Assembly: GCA_023452965.1 (NCBI GenBank)
Contig: JAEXUU010000148.1
Coordinates: forward strand, 1 to 7,811
Origin: Pseudomonadota bacterium
GTDB taxonomy: Bacteria; Pseudomonadota; Alphaproteobacteria; Rhizobiales; Beijerinckiaceae
Direction: 5' to 3'
DNA: 7,811 nucleotides
Of the stretch, positions 1 to 7,120 are shown in pieces (position 1 is the stretch's first letter; the number at the start of each line of letters is the position of its first letter). Made by a program: the position numbers and the translations under genes. The notes beneath the pieces are model-generated. The model searched no databases, was not told the DNA's origin, and saw only the letters and a list, made by a program, of their open reading frames with translations.

Positions 1-3000
1 AAACTGTTCACCCCGGACGGCCGGCTCGACGGCGAATTGCGCATCGTTGGCCTGCTGACCTCCAACGCCTATACCGGCTCGGCCCGCGCCATTCCCAATC
101 TTCGCCTCAAGGTCGCGCGCGTCGCCAAGAATATCGGCTTCGACCCCGCGAGCTATTCCGGCCGCGCCCTGATGAACGTGCTCGCCGCCTATCCGCGCGA
201 CGAGCTCGTCCAGATCGACGTGGCCACGCTGGAGCAGTTCGCGCTCGACATCCTCCAGCTCACCGAGCGGCCGCGCATCCGGGCGCTCGCCCGCGTCGAC
301 GAGTTCGACCGCTTCGTCTCGATCCTCGTCTTCATCCCGAAGGACCGCTACGACACCACGGTGCGCCGGCGCGTCGGCGAGTTCCTCGCCCGGATCTATC
401 AGGGCCGCGTCTCCGCCGCCTATCCGGCCTATCCCGACGGGCCGCTCGCCCGTACCCACTACATCATCGGCCGCGACGAAGGGAAAACCCCGAAGATCGA
501 CCGCGCCACGCTCGAGGCCGGGATCAGCGCGATCGTCCGCACCTGGGCGGATGGGCTGCGCGATGCGCTCGACGCCCAGAAGGCCGGTCCGAAAGCCCGC
601 GCTCTGGTCGAGCGCTATGTCGAGGCGTTCGGCGCCGCCTATCGCGAGCGCTACGACGCCGCCGACGCGCTGATCGACATCGACATGCTGCAGAAGCTCT
701 CGGCCGCACGGCCGCGAGCGGTCAATCTCTACCGCCGCGAGGGCGACGGCGCGACCCGCGCCAATCTCAAGCTCTTCTCCCGCGACGCCGCGATCACCCT
801 CTCCGAGCGCGTGCCGATGCTGGAGAACATGGGCTTCCGCGTCGTCAACGAGCGCACCTTCAACATCAAGCCGCAGGCCGGCGAGAACGGCGCCGAGGCC
901 CGCGTCTGGCTGCACGACATGACGCTGGAACGCGCCGATGGCAGCGCCATCGACATCGAGCGCCTCGATCCGACGATCGAGGCGGCGCTGATGGCGCAGT
1001 TCCGCGGCTTCAGCGAATCCGACCGCTTCGACCAGCTCGTGCTCGCCGCCGGCCTCGCCTGGCGAGAAGCGGCGCTGCTGCGCGCGCTCGGGCGCTATCT
1101 GCGCCAGGTCGGCGCGCCCTATGCGCAGGACTACATCGCCGACGCGCTCGCCCGCCATCCCGGCATCGCCGCGATGTTGGTCAAGCTTTTTGCCGCCAAG
1201 TTCGATCCAAGGCTCGGCGAGGCGGCGCGCCAGAGCGGCATGGCCGAAGCGCGCGAGCGCATCGAGGCGGCCCTCTCCGACGTCACCAGCCTCGACGAGG
1301 ACCGGATCCTGCGCCGCCTCGTCAACCTGATCGACGCGATCCTGCGCACCAACTTCTTCCAGATCGGTGCCGACGGCCATCCGCGCGGCACGATATCGTT
1401 CAAATTCGCCTCGGGTCAGGTCGACGGCATGCCGCTGCCGCGCCCGCGCTACGAGATCTTCGTCTACTCGCCGCGCGTCGAGGGCGTGCATATGCGCTTC
1501 GGCAAGGTCGCCCGCGGCGGTCTGCGCTGGTCGGACCGGCCACAGGATTTCCGCACCGAGGTGCTCGGCCTGGTCAAGGCGCAGCAGGTCAAGAACGCCG
1601 TCATCGTGCCGGTCGGCGCCAAGGGCGGCTTCGTGCCAAAACTGCTGCCGCCGGCCTCCGACCGTCAGGCCTGGCTGGCCGAGGGCACCGAGAGCTACCG
1701 AATCTTCGTGCGCACCCTGCTCGAGCTCACCGATAATCTCGATGGCGAGACCGTGGTGCCGCCGGCCGACACCGTCCGGCACGATGGCGACGATCCCTAT
1801 CTCGTCGTCGCCGCCGACAAGGGCACCGCGACCTTCTCCGACACCGCCAACGCGCTTTCGGCCGAGAAGCATCACTGGCTCGGCGATGCCTTCGCCTCGG
1901 GCGGCTCGCAAGGCTACGACCACAAGGGCATGGGCATCACCGCCCGCGGCGCCTGGGAGGCGGTGAAGCGCCATTTCCGCGAGATCGACATCGACATCCA
2001 GACGACGCCGTTCACGGTGGCCGGCGTCGGCGACATGTCGGGCGACGTCTTCGGCAACGGCATGCTGCTCTCGCCGGCGACCCGGCTCGTCGCCGCCTTC
2101 GACCATCGCGACATCTTCCTCGATCCCGATCCGGATCCCGCGACCAGCCTCGCCGAGCGCCAGCGGCTGTTCGCCCTGCCGCGCTCCTCCTGGCAGGATT
2201 ACGACAAGGCCCTGATCTCGAAGGGCGGCGGCGTATTCTCGCGCCAGGCCAAGAGCATCGCGCTTTCGCCCGAGATCCGCGCCGTGCTCGGCTTCGACAA
2301 GGCCCAGGCGACCCCGGCCGAGCTGATGACGGCGATCCTGAAGGCGCCGGTCGACCTGCTCTGGTTCGGTGGCATCGGCACCTATATCCGTGCCGGCGAG
2401 GAGAGCGACGCCCAGGTCGGCGACCGCGCCAATGACGCGATCCGCATCGCCGGCGCCGAGCTCCGCGCCAGGGTGGTGGGCGAGGGCGCCAATCTCGGCA
2501 TGACCCAGCGCGGCCGCATCGAGGCGGCGCGCCAGGGCGTCCGGCTCAACACCGACGCGATCGACAACTCCGCCGGCGTCAACACCTCCGACGTCGAGGT
2601 CAACATCAAGATCGCGCTCGCCGGGGCGGTGAGCAGCGGCCGCCTTTCCGACGCGGACCGCAACAAGCTGCTCGCCGAGATGACCGACGAAGTCGGCCTG
2701 CTCGTGCTGCGCAACAACTATCTGCAGTCTCTGGCGCTGTCGTTGACGCAGAACCAGGGCATCGCCGCGACGCCGCATCTGCGCCGGCTGATGGTCCAGC
2801 TCGAGCGCGAGGGCCGGCTCGACCGCACGGTCGAGTACCTGCCGCCGGACGCCGCCCTGATCGAGCGCGAGAAGCGCGGCGAGGGCCTGACCCGGCCCGA
2901 GCTCGCCGTGCTGCTGGCCTATGCCAAGCTCGCTCTGCACGATTCCCTGCTCGAATCGGCGGTGCCGGACGATCCCTATCTCGCCAGCGAGCTCGTGCGC

Positions 3001-3903
3001 TACTTCCCGCAGCCGCTGCGCGATCATTACGGGACCGAAATCGCCGGGCATAAGCTGCGCCGCGAGATCGTCGCGACCCAGCTCGCCAATGCCATCGTCA
3101 ACCGCGGCGGCCCGGCGATCGTCACCATGCTGGCCGACCAGACCCGCGCCGAGGCGCCGGAGATCGCGGCGGCCTACGCCATCGCGCGCGATGCCTTCGA
3201 CCTGATCGGCCTCAATGCCGGCATCGACGCGCTCGATGCGAAGATTCCCGGCAGGATTCAGCTCGGACTCTACGGCGCGATCCAGGAACTGGTCGTCGAC
3301 CGCATGCGCTGGTTCCTGCGCCGCGGCGTCGCCCGGCCGGGCGCCATCGAGCAGACCGTCGCGCACTACGCGAAAGGCGTTGCGGCGCTCGCTGCCGCCC
3401 TGCCGACCATACTGCCGGAAGCGGCTGCGCAGGCCCGCACCGCCGCCATCGCGACGCTGATCGCCGAGCAGGTGCCCGAGGCGCTCGCGACCAGCGTCGC
3501 CAGCCTCCCCTGGCTGGCGCAGGCGACGGACATCGTCGACATCGCCGGCCGCAGCGGCGGCGACATCATCGAGGTCGCGCGCATTCATTTCGCTGCCGAT
3601 TCGGTCTTCGGGCTCTCGGCGCTCGCTACCGCGGCGGCGAGCGTGCCTGCCACCGACGATTACGAGCGCATGGCGCGCCAGCGCGCGGTCGAGACCCTGA
3701 CCGATGCCCATGCCGGGCTGACGCAGGAGATCGCCGCCGGCGCCAGCGGGCCGGAGGCGCTTCAAGGCTGGCTCGAACTGCGCAGCCCCGAGGCCGAGCG
3801 CATCCGCGCCACCGTTTCGGCCATTGCCATGTCGGGCCTGTCTTTGCCAAAGCTGATGGTCGCGGCCGGCATGCTGGCCGATCTGCCGCGCCGGCCAGCC
3901 TGA
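1..3903 (+). CDS. NAD-dependent glutamate dehydrogenase, large (~180 kDa) type, 5'-truncated by window edge
   Basis: Oxidatively deaminates L-glutamate to 2-oxoglutarate and ammonium with NAD+ in the cytoplasm; the large class (Caulobacter GdhZ type) is mainly catabolic. The frame is open from base 1, so about 1300 codons are present. Family members are usually about 1550-1620 residues, so roughly 250-320 N-terminal residues are missing; the TTG at 37 is an internal codon, not a start. Counting codons from base 1: an ACT-like regulatory stretch at about 95-157 (FIPKDRYDT); the glutamate-binding/catalytic core GGLRWSDRP at 506-514, with lysines 526 and 531 and PVGAKGGF, whose Lys is 541; the nucleotide-binding segment DMSGDVFGNGM from 678; and VGEGANLG around 826-833. 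A long helical C-terminal region follows, ending at TGA 3901-3903. No frameshift or internal stop is seen. The downstream Trm112-like gene starts 12 bases later. Family assignment is very secure; regulation cannot be judged because the promoter is outside the window. Confidence 0.97.
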   Translation, partial: KLFTPDGRLDGELRIVGLLTSNAYTGSARAIPNLRLKVARVAKNIGFDPASYSGRALMNVLAAYPRDELVQIDVATLEQFALDILQLTERPRIRALARVDEFDRFVSILVFIPKDRYDTTVRRRVGEFLARIYQGRVSAAYPAYPDGPLARTHYIIGRDEGKTPKIDRATLEAGISAIVRTWADGLRDALDAQKAGPKARALVERYVEAFGAAYRERYDAADALIDIDMLQKLSAARPRAVNLYRREGDGATRANLKLFSRDAAITLSERVPMLENMGFRVVNERTFNIKPQAGENGAEARVWLHDMTLERADGSAIDIERLDPTIEAALMAQFRGFSESDRFDQLVLAAGLAWREAALLRALGRYLRQVGAPYAQDYIADALARHPGIAAMLVKLFAAKFDPRLGEAARQSGMAEARERIEAALSDVTSLDEDRILRRLVNLIDAILRTNFFQIGADGHPRGTISFKFASGQVDGMPLPRPRYEIFVYSPRVEGVHMRFGKVARGGLRWSDRPQDFRTEVLGLVKAQQVKNAVIVPVGAKGGFVPKLLPPASDRQAWLAEGTESYRIFVRTLLELTDNLDGETVVPPADTVRHDGDDPYLVVAADKGTATFSDTANALSAEKHHWLGDAFASGGSQGYDHKGMGITARGAWEAVKRHFREIDIDIQTTPFTVAGVGDMSGDVFGNGMLLSPATRLVAAFDHRDIFLDPDPDPATSLAERQRLFALPRSSWQDYDKALISKGGGVFSRQAKSIALSPEIRAVLGFDKAQATPAELMTAILKAPVDLLWFGGIGTYIRAGEESDAQVGDRANDAIRIAGAELRARVVGEGANLGMTQRGRIEAARQGVRLNTDAIDNSAGVNTSDVEVNIKIALAGAVSSGRLSDADRNKLLAEMTDEVGLLVLRNNYLQSLALSLTQNQGIAATPHLRRLMVQLEREGRLDRTVEYLPPDAALIEREKRGEGLTRPELAVLLAYAKLALHDSLLESAVPDDPYLASELVRYFPQPLRDHYGTEIAGHKLRREIVATQLANAIVNRGGPAIVTMLADQTRAEAPEIAAAYAIARDAFDLIGLNAGIDALDAKIPGRIQLGLYGAIQELVVDRMRWFLRRGVARPGAIEQTVAHYAKGVAALAAALPTILPEAAAQARTAAIATLIAEQVPEALATSVASLPWLAQATDIVDIAGRSGGDIIEVARIHFAADSVFGLSALATAAASVPATDDYERMARQRAVETLTDAHAGLTQEIAAGASGPEALQGWLELRSPEAERIRATVSAIAMSGLSLPKLMVAAGMLADLPRRPA

Positions 3904-3904
3904 C

Positions 3905-3908
3905 GGAG
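3905..3908 (+). promoter_or_regulatory. Ribosome binding site of the Trm112-like gene
   Basis: GGAG lies 7 bases before the ATG at 3916, directly after the stop codon of the glutamate dehydrogenase gene. It fixes the start of the small gene and shows that it has its own initiation site although the gap is only 12 bases. Confidence 0.75.
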
Positions 3909-3915
3909 ATCTGCA

Positions 3916-4128
3916 ATGAGCACCGAAACCAAGTCCGGGGTTGCCACGGCGGCGCCCCGCATCGACCCGAAACTGCTGGAGATTCTGGTCTGCCCGATCA
4001 GCAAGGCGACGCTGGAATACGACGCCGCGCGGCAGGAGCTGATCAGCCGCGCCGCCAAGCTCGCCTATCCGATCCGCAACGGCATCCCGATCATGCTGCC
4101 GGAAGAGGCGCGGCAGATCGAGGGGTAG
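3916..4128 (+). CDS. Trm112-like / UPF0434 (YcaR-type) small protein
   Basis: A 70-residue cytoplasmic protein of the Trm112p-like family. Eukaryotic and archaeal Trm112 is a zinc-binding activator of methyltransferases; the role of the short bacterial YcaR group is not well defined, so no specific function is assigned. After a variable 15-residue N-terminus, the core runs from [12 protein letters not shown] through [21 protein letters not shown] to EEAR, matching the family in order and spacing. E. coli YcaR, recalled from memory, has CPVC and ELIC where this protein has CPIS and ELIS. Only one cysteine remains, so the zinc site is probably not functional. The start is supported by GGAG 7 bases upstream. 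It probably shares a transcript with the glutamate dehydrogenase gene and converges with the ubiquinone-hydroxylase-family gene. Confidence 0.9.
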   Translation: MSTETKSGVATAAPRIDPKLLEILVCPISKATLEYDAARQELISRAAKLAYPIRNGIPIMLPEEARQIEG

Positions 4129-4146
4129 GGCCGGTAGTGCAGCTTT

Positions 4147-4168
4147 CCTTCTCCCCTTGGGGAGAAGG
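4147..4168. terminator. Perfect inverted repeat between convergent genes; probable bidirectional terminator or dispersed repeat
   Basis: Left arm CCTTCTCCCC (4147-4156) and its exact reverse complement (4159-4168) are separated by only TT; in RNA the two innermost pairs would open to give a loop of about six bases. It sits in the 51-base gap between the stop codons of the Trm112-like gene (+) and the flavin monooxygenase gene (-), the usual place for a shared terminator. TTT occurs two bases beyond the stem on the + strand and AAA directly beyond it on the - strand, so there is no real U-tract in either direction and intrinsic termination would be weak. From general knowledge, similar CTTCTCCCC/GGGGAGAAG palindromes recur between genes in many Rhizobiales genomes, so it may be one copy of a dispersed repeat. 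Confidence 0.6.
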
Positions 4169-4179
4169 GTTTCACGCGA

Positions 4180-5433
4180 TCACAGCATCTCGCCGCGCAG
4201 CAGGCGCGGTGCCTCGGCGGAAAGCCCTGCCGCCTCGCGGATGAACATCCGCTTCAGCCCCGGCAGGCGCTCGACCACGCCGAGGCCGAGATCGCGCATC
4301 AGGCGCAGCGGCGTCGAATCGTTCGAGAACAGCCGGTTGAGCCCGTCGGTGACGACCCCCATCGCAACCGTGTCGAAGCGCCGCGCCTTCTCATAGGCCT
4401 CGAGCACGTCCGCGGCGCCGGGATCGAGCCCGAGCCGGGCGGCATCGACGATCGTCTCGGCCAGCGCCGCGACATCCTTCAGGCCGAGATTGAGCCCCTG
4501 CCCGGCGATCGGGTGGATGACATGCGCGGCGTCGCCGAGCAGCGCCAGCCGCTCGCCGACGAAGCTCCGCGCCATGCCGAAGGACAAGGGATGCGCACTG
4601 ACCCGGCTCTCCAGCGCGATCTCGCCGAGCTGCAGGCCGAAGCGACGCTCGATCTCGGCGAGCAGGTCGGCCTCGTCGAGCGAGAGCAGTGCCTCGACAT
4701 TCTCGCTGCGCTCGGTCCAGACGATCGAGGAGCGGTGTCCGAGCCGGCCGCCATCGGGCAGGGGCAGCATGGCGAAGGGGCCGGATGGCAGGAAATGCTC
4801 GACGGCGAGGCCGCCATGCGGCCGCTCATGACCGATCGTCGCGACGATGCCCGACTGCGGATAGGACCAGCCGACCCAGCCGATCCCGGCCTTCTCGCGC
4901 AGCTTCGAACGCGCCCCGTCGGCCGCGACAAGGAGCGCGGCCTGCACCGTCTCGCCGCCGGTGAGCACGACCTGCATCGGCCCGCCATCGACGCAATCGC
5001 CCGAGCGCACCCCTTCGGCGCGCAGCGTGACGCCGGCCGCCTTCGCCGCCTGCAGCAGCGCCGCGACCAGCGCGCCGTTCTCGACCATATGCGCGAAAGG
5101 CTGGCCGGGCTCGGCCTCGCCCTCGAAGGTCAGGAAGACCGGCCGCACCACATCGGAGGTGCGACTATCGGTGATCTGCATTTCCATCATCGGCGCGGCG
5201 GAGGGCTCGACCTGCTTCCAGACGCCGAGCGCGTCGAGCATGTTGCGCGCCGCGGCGGCGACGGCATAGGCCCGGTTGTCGATACGCGGCCTTGCCGCCA
5301 CGACGGGATCGACCAGCATGACGTCGAACGCCGCGCCGAGCGCCTGCTTCACCGCCAGTGCCAGCGTCATCCCGGCGATGCCGCCGCCGGCGATCACGAT
5401 GCGCGACTGCGCGCCTTCCGGGTTCCGGTCCAT
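4180..5433 (-). CDS. UbiH/UbiF/COQ6-family FAD-dependent monooxygenase (ubiquinone biosynthesis hydroxylase)
   Basis: A 417-residue class A flavoprotein monooxygenase, most likely hydroxylating the aromatic ring of a ubiquinone precursor with NAD(P)H and O2 at or near the inner membrane. Visible motifs: N-terminal Rossmann dinucleotide fold with GGGIAG at 16-21 and the ribose-binding acid Asp42 at the end of the second strand; the second FAD/NAD(P)H motif AADGARS at 170-176; and GDAAH at 300-304 followed by HPIAGQGLNLGLKD at 307-320. That last stretch matches the family signature HP-x-[AG]GQG-x-N-x-G-x2-D exactly. Length is normal (about 390-420). The ATG is preceded by GGAG six bases upstream. 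Alphaproteobacteria use different sets of related hydroxylases (UbiH, UbiF, UbiL, UbiM) that act on different ring carbons, so the position hydroxylated, and hence a gene symbol, cannot be decided from this sequence alone. It is transcribed divergently from tesB. Confidence 0.93.
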   Translation of the reverse strand: MDRNPEGAQSRIVIAGGGIAGMTLALAVKQALGAAFDVMLVDPVVAARPRIDNRAYAVAAAARNMLDALGVWKQVEPSAAPMMEMQITDSRTSDVVRPVFLTFEGEAEPGQPFAHMVENGALVAALLQAAKAAGVTLRAEGVRSGDCVDGGPMQVVLTGGETVQAALLVAADGARSKLREKAGIGWVGWSYPQSGIVATIGHERPHGGLAVEHFLPSGPFAMLPLPDGGRLGHRSSIVWTERSENVEALLSLDEADLLAEIERRFGLQLGEIALESRVSAHPLSFGMARSFVGERLALLGDAAHVIHPIAGQGLNLGLKDVAALAETIVDAARLGLDPGAADVLEAYEKARRFDTVAMGVVTDGLNRLFSNDSTPLRLMRDLGLGVVERLPGLKRMFIREAAGLSAEAPRLLRGEML

Positions 5434-5587
5434 CCCGTTCTCCGCCTGCCGGAGCCGCGGCGCTTGACGCTGGCCGGCGGCTCGTTGCTGATGCTGCTAT
5501 CTATCGTCTTGCCCGCCGCCCGGCCGGGCTGCAAGCCTCGTCCCTGCAAAGCCTGCCGCAAGCCAGCCCGCTCAAGAACCGCCGCCG
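5434..5587. promoter_or_regulatory. Divergent intergenic region between the flavin monooxygenase gene and tesB
   Basis: This 154-base gap must hold promoters for both divergent genes unless one is read from farther away. TTGACG at 5464-5469 on the + strand looks like a -35 box, but at the usual 17-18 base spacing there is only GCTGAT/CTGATG, a poor -10. The AT-richest patch (CTATCTATC, 5497-5505) is too far from it. On the minus strand TTGCAG (5534-5529) could be a -35, also without a good -10. No clear operator or hairpin was found. Promoter positions are therefore unresolved. Confidence 0.3.
5440..5443 (-). promoter_or_regulatory. Ribosome binding site of the ubiquinone-hydroxylase-family gene
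   Basis: Read on the minus strand, GGAG stands six bases before the ATG at 5433-5431. It supports this start, and the FAD-binding motif begins at residue 16, as expected for the family. Confidence 0.7.
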
Positions 5588-6454
5588 ATGAACAGCGTTC
5601 CCGACAGCCTGACCTCGATCCTCGATCTGGAGGATATCGGAAACAACCGGTTCCAGGGTCGCAGCCCCCGCGTCGGCTGGCAGCGGGTCTTTGGCGGCCA
5701 GGTCATCGGCCAAGCGCTCTATGCCGCCTGCAAGACCGTCGAGGAGCGCCAACCGCACTCGCTGCATGCCTATTTCCTGCTGCCGGGCGATCCGGAGACG
5801 CCGATCGTCTACGAGGTCGACCGCCTGCGCGACGGCCGCTCCTTCACCACAAGGCGGGTGCTGGCCTTGCAGAACGGCGCGGCGATCTTCGCCATGTCGG
5901 CCTCCTTCCAGGTCGCGGAAGAAGGCTACGAGCATCAGATGCCGATGCCGGACGTGCCGATGCCGGAGGATCTGCCGGATCGGGACGGCATGGCGCGGGA
6001 CATCCTGCCGCACATGCCGGCGGCCGTGCGTGCCTATTATCAGCGCGAGCGGCCGATCGAGATCCGGCCGGTCGAGTTCGATCGCTATGGCGACGACTCG
6101 AAACGGGAGCCTCGCTTCAACGTCTGGATCCGGGCGGTGAAGCGGCTCCCGGACGAGCCGGCGATCCACCAGAGCGTGCTCGCCTACGCTTCGGATCTGA
6201 TGCTGCTCGATTCCAGCCTGATCGCCCACGGTACCACCGTCTTCGACAACCGCATCCAGGGCGCCAGCCTCGACCATGCGCTCTGGTTCCATCGCCCGTT
6301 CCGGGCCGATGACTGGTTGCTCTATGCGCAGGACAGTCCCTCGACCTCCGGCGCGAGAGGCTTTTCGCGCGGGCTGATCTTCGACCGGCAGCGCCGGCTC
6401 GTCGCCTCGGTGGCGCAGGAAGGCCTGATCCGGCCCCGGCCCGACCGGTCCTAG
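5588..6454 (+). CDS. tesB: Acyl-CoA thioesterase II (TesB)
   Basis: Hydrolyses medium- and long-chain acyl-CoA to free fatty acid and CoA in the cytoplasm. The 288-residue length matches E. coli TesB (286), and the two align along their whole length as a double hot-dog fold. First half: RVFGGQVIGQALYAA (33-47), HSLHAYFLLPGD (57-68), LRDGRSFTTRRV (80-91) and ASFQ (105-108). Second half: RPVEF (160-164), YASDLMLL (200-207), SLDHALWFHRPF (227-238), ARGFSRG (256-262) and AQEGLIR (276-282). The E. coli catalytic triad Asp204/Thr228/Gln278 corresponds to Asp203, Ser227 and Gln277, a conservative Thr-to-Ser change. No strong Shine-Dalgarno is visible before the ATG (only AAGAA at 5574-5578), but homology begins within the first ten residues, which supports this start. 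It lies directly upstream of glnK-amtB and has no obvious functional link to nitrogen. Confidence 0.96.
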   Translation: MNSVPDSLTSILDLEDIGNNRFQGRSPRVGWQRVFGGQVIGQALYAACKTVEERQPHSLHAYFLLPGDPETPIVYEVDRLRDGRSFTTRRVLALQNGAAIFAMSASFQVAEEGYEHQMPMPDVPMPEDLPDRDGMARDILPHMPAAVRAYYQRERPIEIRPVEFDRYGDDSKREPRFNVWIRAVKRLPDEPAIHQSVLAYASDLMLLDSSLIAHGTTVFDNRIQGASLDHALWFHRPFRADDWLLYAQDSPSTSGARGFSRGLIFDRQRRLVASVAQEGLIRPRPDRS

Positions 6455-6480
6455 ACCGCCTTCGGAGAAAGCGGGGTTTC

Positions 6481-6497
6481 CGCCACGTCCGGTGGCG
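6481..6497. repeat. Inverted repeat downstream of tesB: weak terminator or protein-binding dyad
   Basis: CGCCAC (6481-6486) and GTGGCG (6492-6497) are perfect complements around the five-base spacer GTCCG. It begins 26 bases after the tesB stop, so in RNA it could be a short terminator stem, but no U-tract follows. As DNA it is 17 bases long and lies about 175 bases upstream of the predicted glnK transcription start. The arms do not match the NtrC half-site TGCACC well. Confidence 0.35.
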
Positions 6498-6549
6498 CAG
6501 TAGCTGGCCGGCGGTCTTCGGCGGGTATCCGCCTTGTTTTCTCGCATCA

Positions 6550-6564
6550 GCCTAATTTCTAGGC
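6550..6564. promoter_or_regulatory. Candidate activator-binding dyad upstream of glnK
   Basis: GCCTA (6550-6554) and TAGGC (6560-6564) form a perfect inverted repeat around ATTTC, in the most AT-rich part of the intergenic region. Its centre is about 107 bases upstream of the start predicted from the sigma-54 element, a usual distance for an enhancer-binding protein such as NtrC. With one flanking base each side it is a 17-base GC-N11-GC dyad like NtrC sites, but the inner bases differ from the enterobacterial TGCACC consensus. Binding by NtrC is an inference. Confidence 0.35.
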
Positions 6565-6575
6565 ATATCCGGCCG

Positions 6576-6601
6576 TTCCGCCCCCGCGGATCGTGGCGGA
6601 A
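6576..6601. repeat. Seven-base inverted repeat upstream of the glnK promoter
   Basis: TTCCGCC (6576-6582) and GGCGGAA (6595-6601) are exact reverse complements separated by 12 bases that themselves include the palindrome CCGCGG (6584-6589). It lies between the 6550 dyad and the -24/-12 element. It could be an operator or a structural element; with GC-rich DNA some of this is expected by chance. Confidence 0.35.
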
Positions 6602-6636
6602 TCGCGGCATTGCCTCTCCTGAGGGCAGTCCCGCAG

Positions 6637-6653
6637 TTGGCACGCGGCTTGAT
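6637..6653 (+). promoter_or_regulatory. Sigma-54 (RpoN) -24/-12 promoter of glnK-amtB
   Basis: TTGGCACG (6637-6644), CGGC, then TTGAT (6649-6653) matches the RpoN consensus TGGCACG-N4-TTGCW with one change: A replaces C in the -12 GC. The GG pair (6639-6640) and the -12 pair (6651-6652) are ten bases apart, the required spacing. Transcription should start near 6664, leaving a leader of about 89 bases before the glnK ATG. glnK-amtB operons are classic RpoN/NtrC targets induced by nitrogen limitation, so motif and context agree. Confidence 0.75.
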
Positions 6654-6701
6654 TGGCGAAAGGCGACGTGCGCGGAGCTCTTCTGCCCCGCGCGGCGCTA
6701 A

Positions 6702-7091
<390 letters not shown>

Positions 7092-7108
7092 TCCCAGACC
7101 TTTCGTCC

Positions 7109-7113
7109 AGGAG
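7109..7113 (+). promoter_or_regulatory. Ribosome binding site of amtB
   Basis: AGGAG stands seven bases before the ATG at 7121, an ideal Shine-Dalgarno. It selects this start over in-frame ATGs at codons 11 and 14 and keeps the complete signal peptide. Confidence 0.85.
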
Positions 7114-7120
7114 TTTGACG

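Noticed and set aside
37..39. TTG at 37 as the start of the glutamate dehydrogenase
   Set aside because: The same frame is open to base 1 and the family extends far upstream; there is no Shine-Dalgarno before it.
2122..2141. Short tandem GATCC-type repeat inside the dehydrogenase gene
   Set aside because: It simply encodes the Asp-Pro-Asp-Pro-Asp-Pro run, which I recall as typical of this enzyme family.
4513..6312. A 599-codon open frame on the + strand antisense to the flavin monooxygenase gene and running into tesB
   Set aside because: It crosses two well-supported genes in the wrong strand or frame. Its translation is rich in Arg, Ala, Gly and His with no recognisable domain, as expected of a shadow frame in high-GC DNA.
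6611..6627. TGCC...GGCA 17-base dyad as an NtrC site
   Set aside because: It matches only four of six bases per half-site and would sit at about -45, too close to the sigma-54 element for an ordinary enhancer; mentioned only as part of the dyad series.
5501..6643. A 380-codon minus-strand open frame over tesB
   Set aside because: No family resemblance; it is antisense to the whole of tesB and explained by third-position GC bias.
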